DNA of 53,351 nt, taken from assembly GCA_030829955.1 (NCBI GenBank), contig JAURNY010000013.1, positions 1 to 53,351 on the forward strand, written 5' to 3'. This document shows positions 39,686 through 47,051 of this stretch, piece by piece (the first letter of the stretch is position 1; each line of letters starts with the position of its first letter). A program made the translations under genes and the position numbers. The notes beneath the pieces are model-generated. The model made no database searches, was not told the origin of the DNA, and saw only the letters and a list, made by a program, of their open reading frames with translations. Origin of the DNA: Gammaproteobacteria bacterium. GTDB taxonomy: Bacteria; Pseudomonadota; Gammaproteobacteria; Eutrophobiales; Eutrophobiaceae.

Positions 39686-40784
39686 ATGTTGGAAATTAAT
39701 CCTTTATTAACCCAGATATCCGATATGCAAACGCGTTTGAAGGCGTTGAGGGGGTATCTTTGAATTCGAAGAAAAATCCGAACGTTTAACAGAAGTACAA
39801 CGTGAGCTGGAAGTGCCTGGTGTTTGGGACGATCCGGAACGGGCGCAAGCACTTGGTAAAGAGCGAGCCAGTCTGGAAGAAATCGTTGAAACAATCACAA
39901 ACTTGAATAGCACTCTTGCTGATTCAGTTGATTTACTTCAGCTAGTGGCCGAAGAAAACGATAACGATACCCTGCAAGTAGTTGAAAATGATCTGGATAC
40001 CTGCGAGAAACAATTAGCAGGTCTGGAGTTTCGTCGTATGTTTGCTGGAGATATGGATGGCAATGATGCTTTCGTCGATATTCAGTCAGGCTCTGGCGGA
40101 ACCGAAGCCCAGGATTGGGCAGATATGTTATTACGCATGTATCTGCGCTGGGGTGAGCAACATGGTTTTAATACAGAACTGATAGAAGTCTCTCCCGGCG
40201 AAGTAGCTGGTATTAAAAGTGCGACAATAAAATATTCCGGTGATTATGCATTTGGATGGTTACGAACTGAAACCGGTGTGCATCGATTAGTCAGGAAGTC
40301 GCCATTTGATTCAGGTAATCGTCGTCATACTTCATTCGCGTCGGTATTTGTCTCTCCCGAGATCGATGACAATATTGAAATAGATATCAACCCGGCGGAT
40401 CTTCGAATTGATACCTATCGTGCCAGTGGTGCAGGTGGGCAGCATGTAAATAAAACGGATTCAGCTGTGCGTTTAACACATGTGCCCAGCGGGATTGTTG
40501 TGCAATGTCAGAATGATCGTTCACAACACAAGAATAAGGATCAGGCCATGAAACAATTAAGGGCCAAGCTTTATGAAATGGAAATGCAGAAATTGAATTC
40601 CGAAAAGCAGGCTATGGAAGATTCAAAGGCGGATATAGGCTGGGGAAGTCAGATACGTTCTTATGTACTGGATCAATCGCGTATCAAGGATTTACGCACA
40701 GGTGTAGAAAAGACTAATACTCAGGCCGTATTGGACGGTGATTTGGATGACTTTATAGAAGCCAGTTTAAAAAGTGGTTTGTGA
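39686..40784 (+). CDS. prfB: Peptide chain release factor 2, expressed by programmed +1 frameshift
   Basis: RF2 recognises UAA and UGA stop codons. The gene starts at ATG 39686 ([14 protein letters not shown]), reads 25 codons and meets an in-frame TGA at 39761. The second frame from 39762 continues with [20 protein letters not shown] and onward to 40784, giving exactly 365 residues, the length of E. coli RF2. The tripeptide anticodon SPF is in RKSPFDSG, and the catalytic GGQ is in [15 protein letters not shown]. lysS follows after 63 bp, the usual prfB-lysS pair. An annotation starting at 39813 would miss the N-terminus. Confidence 0.97.
39751..39763 (+). other. prfB programmed frameshift site
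   Basis: AGGGGG (39749-39754) acts as an internal Shine-Dalgarno, then TAT and the slippery CTT codon lie just before TGA. The sequence matches the conserved AGGGGGTATCTTTGA pattern. The base after TGA is A rather than the C most common at these sites. Confidence 0.95.
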
Positions 40785-40847
40785 GTTTTACATGGGACTC
40801 AAGTTAAAGTCTGTTAATATTAAATCAAATTTATAACAATACTCATC

Positions 40848-42338
40848 ATGACAGATATAGAAGAAAATGAACTGGTCGCGCAACGCCGTGATCAATTAAC
40901 CGCCTTACGTGAAAATGGTCAGGCATACCGCAATGATTTTCGTCGCGAGCATCTTAGCGCAAATTTAGTAAAAGAATATGGCGAAAAATCAAAGGAAGAA
41001 CTGGAAGAAGCTTCCATTAAGGTTTCTGTTGCTGGCCGCATGATGACAAGACGCGTTATGGGTAAGGCATCCTTTGCACACATACAGGACATGAGTGGGC
41101 AGTTACAGTTATATGTCAAGCGCGACGATCTTGAAGAAGGTGTCTATAACGAACAATTCAAGAAATGGGACATAGGCGATATTGTTGGGGCAACGGGTAC
41201 ACTGATGAAAACCAATAAAGGTGAGTTAAGTGTTCATGTGGATAATATCCAGTTGTTAACAAAGTCATTGCAACCTTTACCGGAAAAATATCATGGTTTG
41301 ACGGATCAGGAGACACGTTATCGACAACGTTATGTTGATCTGATCATGAATGAGGAAACCAGGCATACATTTGTATTGCGTTCTAGGGTTATTGAATTTA
41401 TACGAGACTATTTAAAAGGCGAAAATTTTCTCGAAGTAGAAACACCAATGATGCATGTCATTCCCGGTGGTGCCACTGCCAGACCATTTATTACACATCA
41501 TAATAGTCTGGATATGGAACTCTTTTTGCGTATCGCCCCGGAATTGTATCTAAAGCGTCTGGTTGTTGGTGGTTTTGAAAGAGTATTTGAAATCAATCGT
41601 AGTTTTAGAAACGAAGGTTTATCACCCAGGCATAATCCTGAATTTACGATGCTGGAGTTTTATCAAGCCTATGCTAATTATGAAGACTTGATGAATCTGA
41701 CCGAAGATATGCTCAGAAAAATGACAAGTAGTTTATCTGGTGGAAATACGATTGAGTATCAGGGACAGAGTTTTGATTTTAGTCAGTCGTTTAGACGCAT
41801 GACACTGGTAGAAGCGATTAAGCATTTTAATCCAGACATTGGTGATGATGCATTGCAATCGAAAGAACAGCTTGAAAAAATAGCGGAAGGCTTGGGAATC
41901 ACTATTGAAACAAATTATGGTCTTGGAAAAATTCAATTAGAAATCTTCGAGGAAACGGTGGAAGAAAAATTAATTGAGCCTACCTTTATTACACAATATC
42001 CAACCGAAGTGTCACCGTTAGCAAGATTAAATGATGACAATCCATTTATTACAGATCGTTTTGAATTGTTTATAGGTGGTCGCGAAATCGCAAATGGCTT
42101 CTCAGAGTTAAACGATCCAGAGGATCAGGCAGCACGTTTTCGTAAACAGGTCGAAGATAAGGAAGCCGGTGATCAGGAAGCCATGCATTATGATGCTGAT
42201 TATATCACGGCACTCGAATATGGAATGCCACCAACGGCAGGTGAAGGTATCGGTATTGATCGTCTGGTCATGTTATTAACCGATAGTCCTACCATACGTG
42301 ATGTGATCCTGTTCCCACATATGCGCGCTAAAAACTAG
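40848..42338 (+). CDS. lysS: Lysyl-tRNA synthetase, class II
   Basis: This 496-residue enzyme charges tRNA-Lys. It has an N-terminal OB-fold (about residues 55-150: [20 protein letters not shown]) and the class II motifs: motif 1 around [16 protein letters not shown], motif 2 [23 protein letters not shown], and motif 3 [20 protein letters not shown]. The length is close to that of E. coli LysS (505). It follows prfB. Its last 60 bp overlap, in antisense, the unexplained minus-strand open stretch described at 42276-42611. Confidence 0.97.
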   Translation: MTDIEENELVAQRRDQLTALRENGQAYRNDFRREHLSANLVKEYGEKSKEELEEASIKVSVAGRMMTRRVMGKASFAHIQDMSGQLQLYVKRDDLEEGVYNEQFKKWDIGDIVGATGTLMKTNKGELSVHVDNIQLLTKSLQPLPEKYHGLTDQETRYRQRYVDLIMNEETRHTFVLRSRVIEFIRDYLKGENFLEVETPMMHVIPGGATARPFITHHNSLDMELFLRIAPELYLKRLVVGGFERVFEINRSFRNEGLSPRHNPEFTMLEFYQAYANYEDLMNLTEDMLRKMTSSLSGGNTIEYQGQSFDFSQSFRRMTLVEAIKHFNPDIGDDALQSKEQLEKIAEGLGITIETNYGLGKIQLEIFEETVEEKLIEPTFITQYPTEVSPLARLNDDNPFITDRFELFIGGREIANGFSELNDPEDQAARFRKQVEDKEAGDQEAMHYDADYITALEYGMPPTAGEGIGIDRLVMLLTDSPTIRDVILFPHMRAKN

Positions 42339-42611
42339 TACGTTCTGATTTGCCTGTTGAGGTGGTAGCGTATTATTGTTATCGCCTCTTTCATCATAAA
42401 ATGGCAAGCGTGGTTTAGCTATATCGGGGCTTTCCGGAAACCGCAAAATATTAAGAAATCTTACATTTCCATGTAACCTTTTATTTCTCTGGTCGAATAT
42501 TAGGGGTAAGGCATTGATGTTAAATCGTTGTTGATTGTCCAGATTTGCCCATACTTGATCATTTATTTCATGAACAAGTTTACTTAAACTTTGAACGAAA
42601 GTACGTGTTCC
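42276..42611 (-). other. Unexplained protein-like open stretch, no start codon (possible gene remnant)
   Basis: The gap between lysS and the RiPP precursor, plus the lysS 3' end on the opposite strand, contains 111 codons open between stops on the minus strand. The composition is protein-like: it reads FVQSLSKLVHEINDQVWANL, then DNQQRFNINALPLIFDQ, LHGNVRFLNILRFPESPDIA and KPRLPFYDERGDNNN. No usable start codon precedes it, and I do not recognise the family. It may be the 3' remnant of a lost gene, or chance in antisense DNA. Confidence 0.3.
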
Positions 42612-42636
42612 TTAAAACTGTCAATAGTTAGGGTTG

Positions 42637-42660
42637 AACCCGGGTTTTAAGTCATGACTT
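42637..42660. promoter_or_regulatory. Two adjacent perfect palindromes upstream of the RiPP precursor gene
   Basis: AACCCGGGTT (42637-42646) and AAGTCATGACTT (42649-42660) are perfect 10- and 12-base palindromes, separated by 2 bp and ending 40 bp before the precursor start. This is the expected place for promoter-overlapping operators. TTGAAC (42634-42639) with TTTAAT (42660-42665) could be a poor promoter, but the 20 bp spacing is long. Confidence 0.5.
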
Positions 42661-42686
42661 TTAATTTTTGATTGACCTCTATTTTT

Positions 42687-42694
42687 AAGGAGAG
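42687..42694 (+). promoter_or_regulatory. Strong ribosome binding site of the RiPP precursor gene
   Basis: AAGGAGAG lies 6 bp before the ATG at 42701, one of the best Shine-Dalgarno matches in the window. It contrasts with the absence of any such site before the next gene, hvfB. Confidence 0.85.
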
Positions 42695-42700
42695 ATTAGG

Positions 42701-43021
42701 ATGTTAGACAAGAAAAAACCAAATGCTTTATCACTGGCTTTAGGCACTAGCTTTGCAGTAACACTGGCTGCCAGTAATCTGGTCAATGCTGCAGATAACC
42801 CTTTTGCTGCAAATGAGATCAAATCCGGTTATATGGTTGCTGAAGGTCATGGCGAAGGCAAATGTGGCGAAGGCAAATGTGGTGAGAACAAAAAAGAAGA
42901 AGGTAAATGCGGCGAAGGTAAATGCGGCGAAAACAAAGCTGGCGAAGGAAGCTGTGGAGAGAAAGGCGGCGAAGGAAGCTGTGGTGAAAGCAAATCTGGC
43001 GAAGGTAAATGTGGCCACTAA
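42701..43021 (+). CDS. hvfA: Secreted copper-RiPP precursor with seven EG(K/S)CG repeats (HvfA/bufferin-like)
   Basis: This 106-residue precursor has a signal peptide (about residues 1-30, charged start MLDKKKP, hydrophobic core, likely cut after VNA). A short conserved leader-like block, NPFAANEIKSGYMVAEG, follows, then Gly/Glu/Lys-rich repeats carrying seven cysteines at 55, 60, 70, 75, 85, 94 and 104. Five are in EGKCG and two in EGSCG. In HvfA and bufferins, a DUF692 enzyme converts the EGKCG cysteines to oxazolone/thioamide pairs that bind copper in the periplasm. The family assignment follows from the motif plus the two next genes. The two EGSCG sites are a variation whose modification is unknown. 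It has a strong ribosome site and is the first gene of the operon. Confidence 0.9.
   Translation: MLDKKKPNALSLALGTSFAVTLAASNLVNAADNPFAANEIKSGYMVAEGHGEGKCGEGKCGENKKEEGKCGEGKCGENKAGEGSCGEKGGEGSCGESKSGEGKCGH
42851..43017 (+). repeat. Tandem 15 bp coding repeats in the RiPP precursor gene
   Basis: The unit GGCGAAGGCAAATGT (Gly-Glu-Gly-Lys-Cys) occurs twice in direct tandem at 42851-42880. Diverged copies follow near 42898-42927 and as single copies near 42941, 42968 and 42998. Synonymous differences (GGC/GGT, TGT/TGC) between early and late copies suggest the array grew by local duplication. Confidence 0.85.
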
Positions 43022-43026
43022 TCTTT

Positions 43027-43050
43027 AACTAAGTACCCCTTACTTTAGTT
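43027..43050 (+). promoter_or_regulatory. Hairpin between precursor and modifying-enzyme genes
   Basis: AACTAAGT (43027-43034) pairs with ACTTTAGTT (43042-43050) with one bulged T, and the stem ends directly at the hvfB ATG. The 29 bp gap has no Shine-Dalgarno sequence. It could reduce hvfB translation or mark a processing site, giving more precursor than enzyme. Confidence 0.5.
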
Positions 43051-43908
43051 ATGTCTAATCAATACCCGATAACGGGAGCTGGATTAGGTCTGCGGCGGGC
43101 TTTTATAGGCCCGCTCGCAGATTCAGTACCGGAAGTCATAGACTTTCTTGAAGTCGCACCGGAAAACTGGATTGATATAGGTGGTAAATTTGCCTATCAA
43201 TTCAGAAAAGTCGCAGAACAACGTCCAATTGTCTGTCATGGGTTGTCACTTAATATTGGTGGTTTTGCGCCACTTGATGAAGCCTTTGTCCGAAAGGTTA
43301 AACAATTTCTCGATACGTTTAATGTCCCTGTCTATAGTGATCATTTGACTTACTGTGCTGATGAGGGGCAACTTTATGATCTTATGCCCATTCCATTTAC
43401 GGAAGCTGCGGTTGAACATGTTGCTAATCGCATAGTCAGGGTGCAGGAAATTCTGGGCAGACAAATCGCGATGGAAAATGCATCTTACTATGCTGCCCCC
43501 GGGCAAGAGATGGATGAAATCGATTTTATCAATGAAGTATTAAAAAAAGCCGATTGTTTATTGCATCTCGATATTAATAATATTTATGTCAATAGTATTA
43601 ATCATAATTACGACGCAGAACAATTCCTGAAATCCTTACCAGGTGAGCGCATTGTTTATGCTCATATTGCTGGTCATTATGTTGAAGCTGAAGACATAAG
43701 AGTAGATACACATGGTGCAGACGTTATCGATCCTGTCTGGCAATTATTGGATACGGCGTATCAACACTTTGGTGTTTTTCCTACGCTCTTGGAAAGAGAC
43801 TTTAATATTCCTCCAATTGATGAATTATTAAAAGAAGTAATAACTATCCGTCATTATCAGGATAAATATCAGGTAGCAAGTCATGAGCAAAAACGTCAGC
43901 AATCCTAA
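43051..43908 (+). CDS. hvfB: DUF692 multinuclear non-heme iron oxidase (MNIO), RiPP-modifying enzyme
   Basis: This 285-residue TIM-barrel enzyme belongs to DUF692, which includes MbnB and HvfB. Candidate metal ligands are all present: Glu34/Glu38 in LEVAPENW, His63 in VCHGLSLN, Asp97/His98 in YSDHLTY, Glu142/Asn143 in AMENASYY, Asp174/Asn176 in HLDINNIY, His205/His209 in AHIAGHY, His221/Asp224 in THGADVID and Glu248 in LLERD. In the HvfABC type it oxidises cysteines of the precursor to oxazolone/thioamide groups with oxygen. It starts 29 bp after hvfA with no visible ribosome site and overlaps hvfC by 26 bp. Confidence 0.93.
   Translation: MSNQYPITGAGLGLRRAFIGPLADSVPEVIDFLEVAPENWIDIGGKFAYQFRKVAEQRPIVCHGLSLNIGGFAPLDEAFVRKVKQFLDTFNVPVYSDHLTYCADEGQLYDLMPIPFTEAAVEHVANRIVRVQEILGRQIAMENASYYAAPGQEMDEIDFINEVLKKADCLLHLDINNIYVNSINHNYDAEQFLKSLPGERIVYAHIAGHYVEAEDIRVDTHGADVIDPVWQLLDTAYQHFGVFPTLLERDFNIPPIDELLKEVITIRHYQDKYQVASHEQKRQQS
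43090..43120 (+). promoter_or_regulatory. Strong GC-rich hairpin inside the 5' coding region of hvfB
   Basis: CTGCGGCGGGC (43090-43100) pairs with GCCCGCTCGCAG (43109-43120) across an 8-base loop with one bulge. It lies at codons 14-24 of hvfB and is much more GC-rich than its surroundings. No T run follows, so pausing or translation control is more likely than termination. Confidence 0.6.
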
Positions 43909-44665
43909 TTCATTTAAGTCGGTTCAAAAAATATTTACGCAGCACTTGCGTGATCCTGAAAAAAATATCCCGCCGGAAGGTTTAGAAGATTGTCGTTTAC
44001 AGATCTATCGGGAATTAATATATAACAATATTCAAAACTTTCTGGGCAATAGCTTCCCGGTGATCAGAAAGATAATGGATGATGAATCATGGCATAAATT
44101 AATGCGGGATTATGTCAGTCAGCATCAGGCACGAACACCTTTATTTCCGAAAATGCCGCAAGAGTTTCTGAAATATCTGAATGATGATAATTCTCGCATT
44201 CCAAAAGCATTTCCATTTCTCGAAGAGTTAGCGCATTACGAATGGGTGGAAACATCACTTTCCTTTGATGAACGTGAAGCTGATTTTGAGCATATAGACT
44301 CCTCTGCGGATTTGATGTCGGGTATACCAGTTTTAAATCCGGTTTCAATGCCTCTTGCCTATCGTTGGCCGGTACATAAACTTTCCCCTGATTTTATACC
44401 TGATACCCCTCCTGCGGACATGACTTACATCATTGTTTTTCGTAAGGAAAATTTTGAGATTAGCTTTATAGAGCTAAATCCGGTATCGGCCAGATTGATT
44501 GAACATATAAATGCTCAACTTGATAAAACCACGCATGAACTGCTAATGAATATTGCCGAAGAGTTACAGCACCCTAATCCGGAAATTGTAGTGAATGGTG
44601 GTGCAACATTAATAAATAATATGTTTGATGCGGGTGTTATTTTAGGTGTTAAGAAAGATGTCTAA
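43883..44665 (+). CDS. hvfC: DUF2063 partner protein of the MNIO enzyme
   Basis: This 260-residue protein begins with the DUF2063 domain (about residues 10-105): FTQHLRDPEKNIPPEGLEDC, RLQIYRELIYNNIQNFLGNS, FPVIRK and FPKMPQEFLKYL. The rest has the HvfC-like region with FLEELAHYEWVE. Such proteins bind the precursor and present it to the DUF692 enzyme, like MbnC with MbnB. The start overlaps hvfB by 26 bp, indicating coupled synthesis of the two partners. There is no signal peptide, so modification occurs before export. Confidence 0.92.
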   Translation: MSKNVSNPNSFKSVQKIFTQHLRDPEKNIPPEGLEDCRLQIYRELIYNNIQNFLGNSFPVIRKIMDDESWHKLMRDYVSQHQARTPLFPKMPQEFLKYLNDDNSRIPKAFPFLEELAHYEWVETSLSFDEREADFEHIDSSADLMSGIPVLNPVSMPLAYRWPVHKLSPDFIPDTPPADMTYIIVFRKENFEISFIELNPVSARLIEHINAQLDKTTHELLMNIAEELQHPNPEIVVNGGATLINNMFDAGVILGVKKDV

Positions 44666-44698
44666 ACACAATGTAAAAAATATACTGGAGAATTTTTC

Positions 44699-44785
44699 AT
44701 GAACATTGTTATTACATTAGCCAGTCAGTTAGATCAATATTATCGAAATTTGAAACGGATTCCATTTGTCATACTCCGGATGTAA
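44699..44785 (+). other. 28-codon reading frame after hvfC, possible DoxX-gene remnant
   Basis: An ATG at 44699 with GGAG about 10 bp upstream opens a 28-residue frame ending LDQYYRNLKRIPFVILRM. Bufferin operons often carry a DoxX-family membrane protein after the hvfC gene, and such proteins start with a similar short helix ending in LLLRL. The resemblance is weak, and the frame stops where the first helix should extend. It could be a truncated doxX, a real small peptide, or chance. Confidence 0.35.
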
Positions 44786-44843
44786 ATATAATTATTATTT
44801 TTTCTATGATGAGATAGCATAGTGATATTTAATGTATGACGTA

Positions 44844-44859
44844 TGTGAATGAATTCACA
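44844..44859. repeat. TGTGAAT inverted repeat between hvfC and argG
   Basis: TGTGAAT (44844-44850) and ATTCACA (44853-44859) are perfect arms around 2 bases. The same heptamer pair also forms the outer arms of the hairpin at 44893-44934, so the half-site occurs four times within 90 bp. It could be a protein-binding site or allow alternative folds. Confidence 0.5.
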
Positions 44860-44892
44860 AGGAATGATAATAAAAGAAAAAAAATGAGAACC

Positions 44893-44934
44893 AATTCACA
44901 AATCGCCTTAAAAAATATCAAGGCGATGTGAATT
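44893..44934. terminator. Long hairpin terminator between convergent hvfC and argG
   Basis: AATTCAC plus ATCGCCTT (44893-44909, with a 2-base bulge) pair with AAGGCGAT plus GTGAATT (44920-44934) around a 10-base A-rich loop, and TTTT follows on the plus strand. It separates two convergent transcripts and probably ends the hvfABC transcript. A perfect TTAACC/GGTTAA pair at 44946-44959 adjoins the argG stop. Confidence 0.65.
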
Positions 44935-44959
44935 TTGTATAGAGCTTAACCGGGGTTAA

Positions 44960-46174
44960 TCAGGAGCGTTGCTTAGCCTGAATGCGTAGTCTTAATGCAT
45001 TCAGTTTAATGAAACCTTCTGCATCTTTCTGATTATATGCGCCTGCATCATCTTCAAATGTAGCAATGGTCTCATCAAACAAACTGTTTTTCTCAGACTT
45101 CCTGCCAGTAACACTGACACTGCCTTTATAAAGTTTTAATCTGACAACACCGTTTACGTTAGCTTGTGTTTGATCAATTAAAGTTTGCATGGCAAGTCGT
45201 TCAGGACTCCACCAGTAACCATTGTAGATTAGTTTGGCATAACGTGGCATGAGTTCATCTTTTAGATGCATCACTTCACGATCAAGAGTAAGTGATTCCA
45301 TTGCACGATGAGCCTTAAGCAGGATTGTGCCACCAGGTGTTTCATAACAACCTCTGGACTTCATACCGACATATCTGTTTTCAACGATATCATCACGACC
45401 AATGCCATGTTTACCACCTAATTCATTGAGTTTTGCCATTAAACTCGCTGGTGATAAAGCCTTACCATTAATCGCTATCGGGTCACCTTGATTAAATTCT
45501 ATTTCGATAGACTCTGCAGTATCAGGTGCAGCTTCAGGTGACACCGTCCAACGCCACATTGATTCTTCAGGTTCACACCATGGATCTTCCAGTTGTCCAC
45601 CTTCATATGAAATATGTAATAGATTGGCATCCATAGAATAGGGCGATCCACCTTTACGTTTGGCTTCAATAGGTATGCCATTGCTTTCTGCATAGGCAAG
45701 TAATTTTTCACGAGAAGTTAAATCCCATTCTCGCCAGGGAGCGATTACCTTTACGTCTGGTTTTAAGGCATAAGCACCTAATTCAAAACGTACCTGATCA
45801 TTTCCTTTTCCTGTTGCACCATGAGAGATAGCATCAGCACCGGTTTCATTTGCGATCTCTATTAATCGTTTTGCAATCAATGGCCTGGCAATAGAGGTGC
45901 CCAATAAATATTCACCTTCGTATATTGTGTTGGCGCGAAACATTGGGAAAACAAAGTCGCGAATATATTCTTCTGTCAGATCCTCGATATAGATTTCTTT
46001 TACACCCAGTTGTTGAGCTTTGGCTCTCGCTGGTTCTACTTCTTCACCCTGGCCGATGTCGGCGGTGAAGGTAACAATTTCACAGTGATAGGTGTCTTTT
46101 AACCAGGTCAGAATGACTGAGGTATCCAGGCCGCCAGAGTAGGCGAGTACTACTTTTTTGATGTCTTGAGTCAT
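44960..46174 (-). CDS. argG: Argininosuccinate synthase
   Basis: This 404-residue enzyme joins citrulline and aspartate using ATP in arginine synthesis. The ATP pyrophosphatase P-loop [15 protein letters not shown] is at the start, with [18 protein letters not shown] and [20 protein letters not shown] further on. Length is typical for the type 1 form. It lies 68 bp after the YbfF-like gene on the same strand. Confidence 0.97.
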   Translation of the reverse strand: MTQDIKKVVLAYSGGLDTSVILTWLKDTYHCEIVTFTADIGQGEEVEPARAKAQQLGVKEIYIEDLTEEYIRDFVFPMFRANTIYEGEYLLGTSIARPLIAKRLIEIANETGADAISHGATGKGNDQVRFELGAYALKPDVKVIAPWREWDLTSREKLLAYAESNGIPIEAKRKGGSPYSMDANLLHISYEGGQLEDPWCEPEESMWRWTVSPEAAPDTAESIEIEFNQGDPIAINGKALSPASLMAKLNELGGKHGIGRDDIVENRYVGMKSRGCYETPGGTILLKAHRAMESLTLDREVMHLKDELMPRYAKLIYNGYWWSPERLAMQTLIDQTQANVNGVVRLKLYKGSVSVTGRKSEKNSLFDETIATFEDDAGAYNQKDAEGFIKLNALRLRIQAKQRS

Positions 46175-46242
46175 AGATTTTAGATGTTTGAAAAAGTCGC
46201 ATAGTGTAACGGCTTAGCCGCATACAGTGAAGCTGAATTGAC

Positions 46243-47016
46243 TTATAAGTAGCGGAGAAAATTGTTTATTTCTGCCAGAAATGCTTTTGGTTTCTCAACA
46301 TGTAGCCAGTGTCCGGCGCCTTCAATCATTTTAATCTCTGCAGCGGGAAAATAATCAAATATCGTCTGATTATGCCTTGCTGCTATATAGGCTGAGTTAG
46401 CACCGCCTAAAAATAATGAAGGAACGCGCGATTGCTTTCCTTTTAGCATGTCAGGAAAACTGCCAATATCGGCTAATTGATTTTCGATTTGTTGCAAATT
46501 AATGCGCCATTTGAAGCCGTGCTCACTTCTAATCAGGTTTTGCATCAGGAACGCCACCAGCATGGGATCTTTAATTTGCTTTGCGAGTCTTTCCTCAGCC
46601 ATTGTTCTGTTTGCGAGTTCGATCGATGTTACTGCTTTCATGGCCGAGATAATGCCAGAGAATTTATGCCGATAACTGACGGGCGCTATATCAACAATAA
46701 CCTGACCTCGTAATTGGTTTGCATGCATGAGTGCCAATGTCATTGCAACCTTGCCCCCCATGCTATGACCGATAATAGCGGGATGATCAAGTTTTAAAGA
46801 CTGAATCAAAAGTGCAATGTCTTCCGCCATTTCGGGATAAGTCATGCTATTAATATGTGGTGAGTGACCATGATTATGCAAATCGACAGTAATGACTTGA
46901 TACGATTCTGAAAGTGATTTGGCGATACTCTGCCAGTTTCTCGCAGAACCAAACAGACCATGCAATATAACAACAGGCTTGCCTTCACCAAAGCTATGAT
47001 AGTTAAGCGTCAACAC
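46243..47016 (-). CDS. Alpha/beta hydrolase, YbfF-like esterase
   Basis: This 257-residue hydrolase has HGLFGSARNWQS (oxyanion region), the nucleophile elbow GHSMGGKVAM (Ser in GHSMGG), a C-terminal GAGHWLHVEKP with the catalytic His, and DLHNHGHSPH. The pattern matches YbfF, an esterase acting on short acyl substrates. It starts with GTG at 47016 with a poor ribosome site, 35 bp downstream of lpdA. Confidence 0.88.
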   Translation of the reverse strand: MLTLNYHSFGEGKPVVILHGLFGSARNWQSIAKSLSESYQVITVDLHNHGHSPHINSMTYPEMAEDIALLIQSLKLDHPAIIGHSMGGKVAMTLALMHANQLRGQVIVDIAPVSYRHKFSGIISAMKAVTSIELANRTMAEERLAKQIKDPMLVAFLMQNLIRSEHGFKWRINLQQIENQLADIGSFPDMLKGKQSRVPSLFLGGANSAYIAARHNQTIFDYFPAAEIKMIEGAGHWLHVEKPKAFLAEINNFLRYL

Positions 47017-47051
47017 GATAGATGATGATAAAGTGATAAATTAAATAAGCG

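Noticed and set aside
39686-40784. prfB as a frameshifted pseudogene
   Set aside because: The break has the conserved AGGGGG-TAT-CTT-TGA signal and joining the frames gives the exact normal length, so it is programmed.
42740-43018. Minus-strand 92-residue open frame rich in Ala, Phe and Thr over the RiPP precursor
   Set aside because: It is the reverse complement of the GEGKC repeats and its low-complexity composition follows from them. It has no ribosome site or family resemblance.
42701-43021. Metallothionein or glycine-rich structural protein instead of a RiPP precursor
   Set aside because: The signal peptide, exact EGKCG spacing and immediate DUF692-DUF2063 neighbours fit HvfA/bufferin far better.
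43051-43908. Methanobactin biosynthesis enzyme MbnB
   Set aside because: The precursor has repeated EGKCG and a Sec signal peptide, unlike methanobactin precursors, and no mbn transport genes are present.
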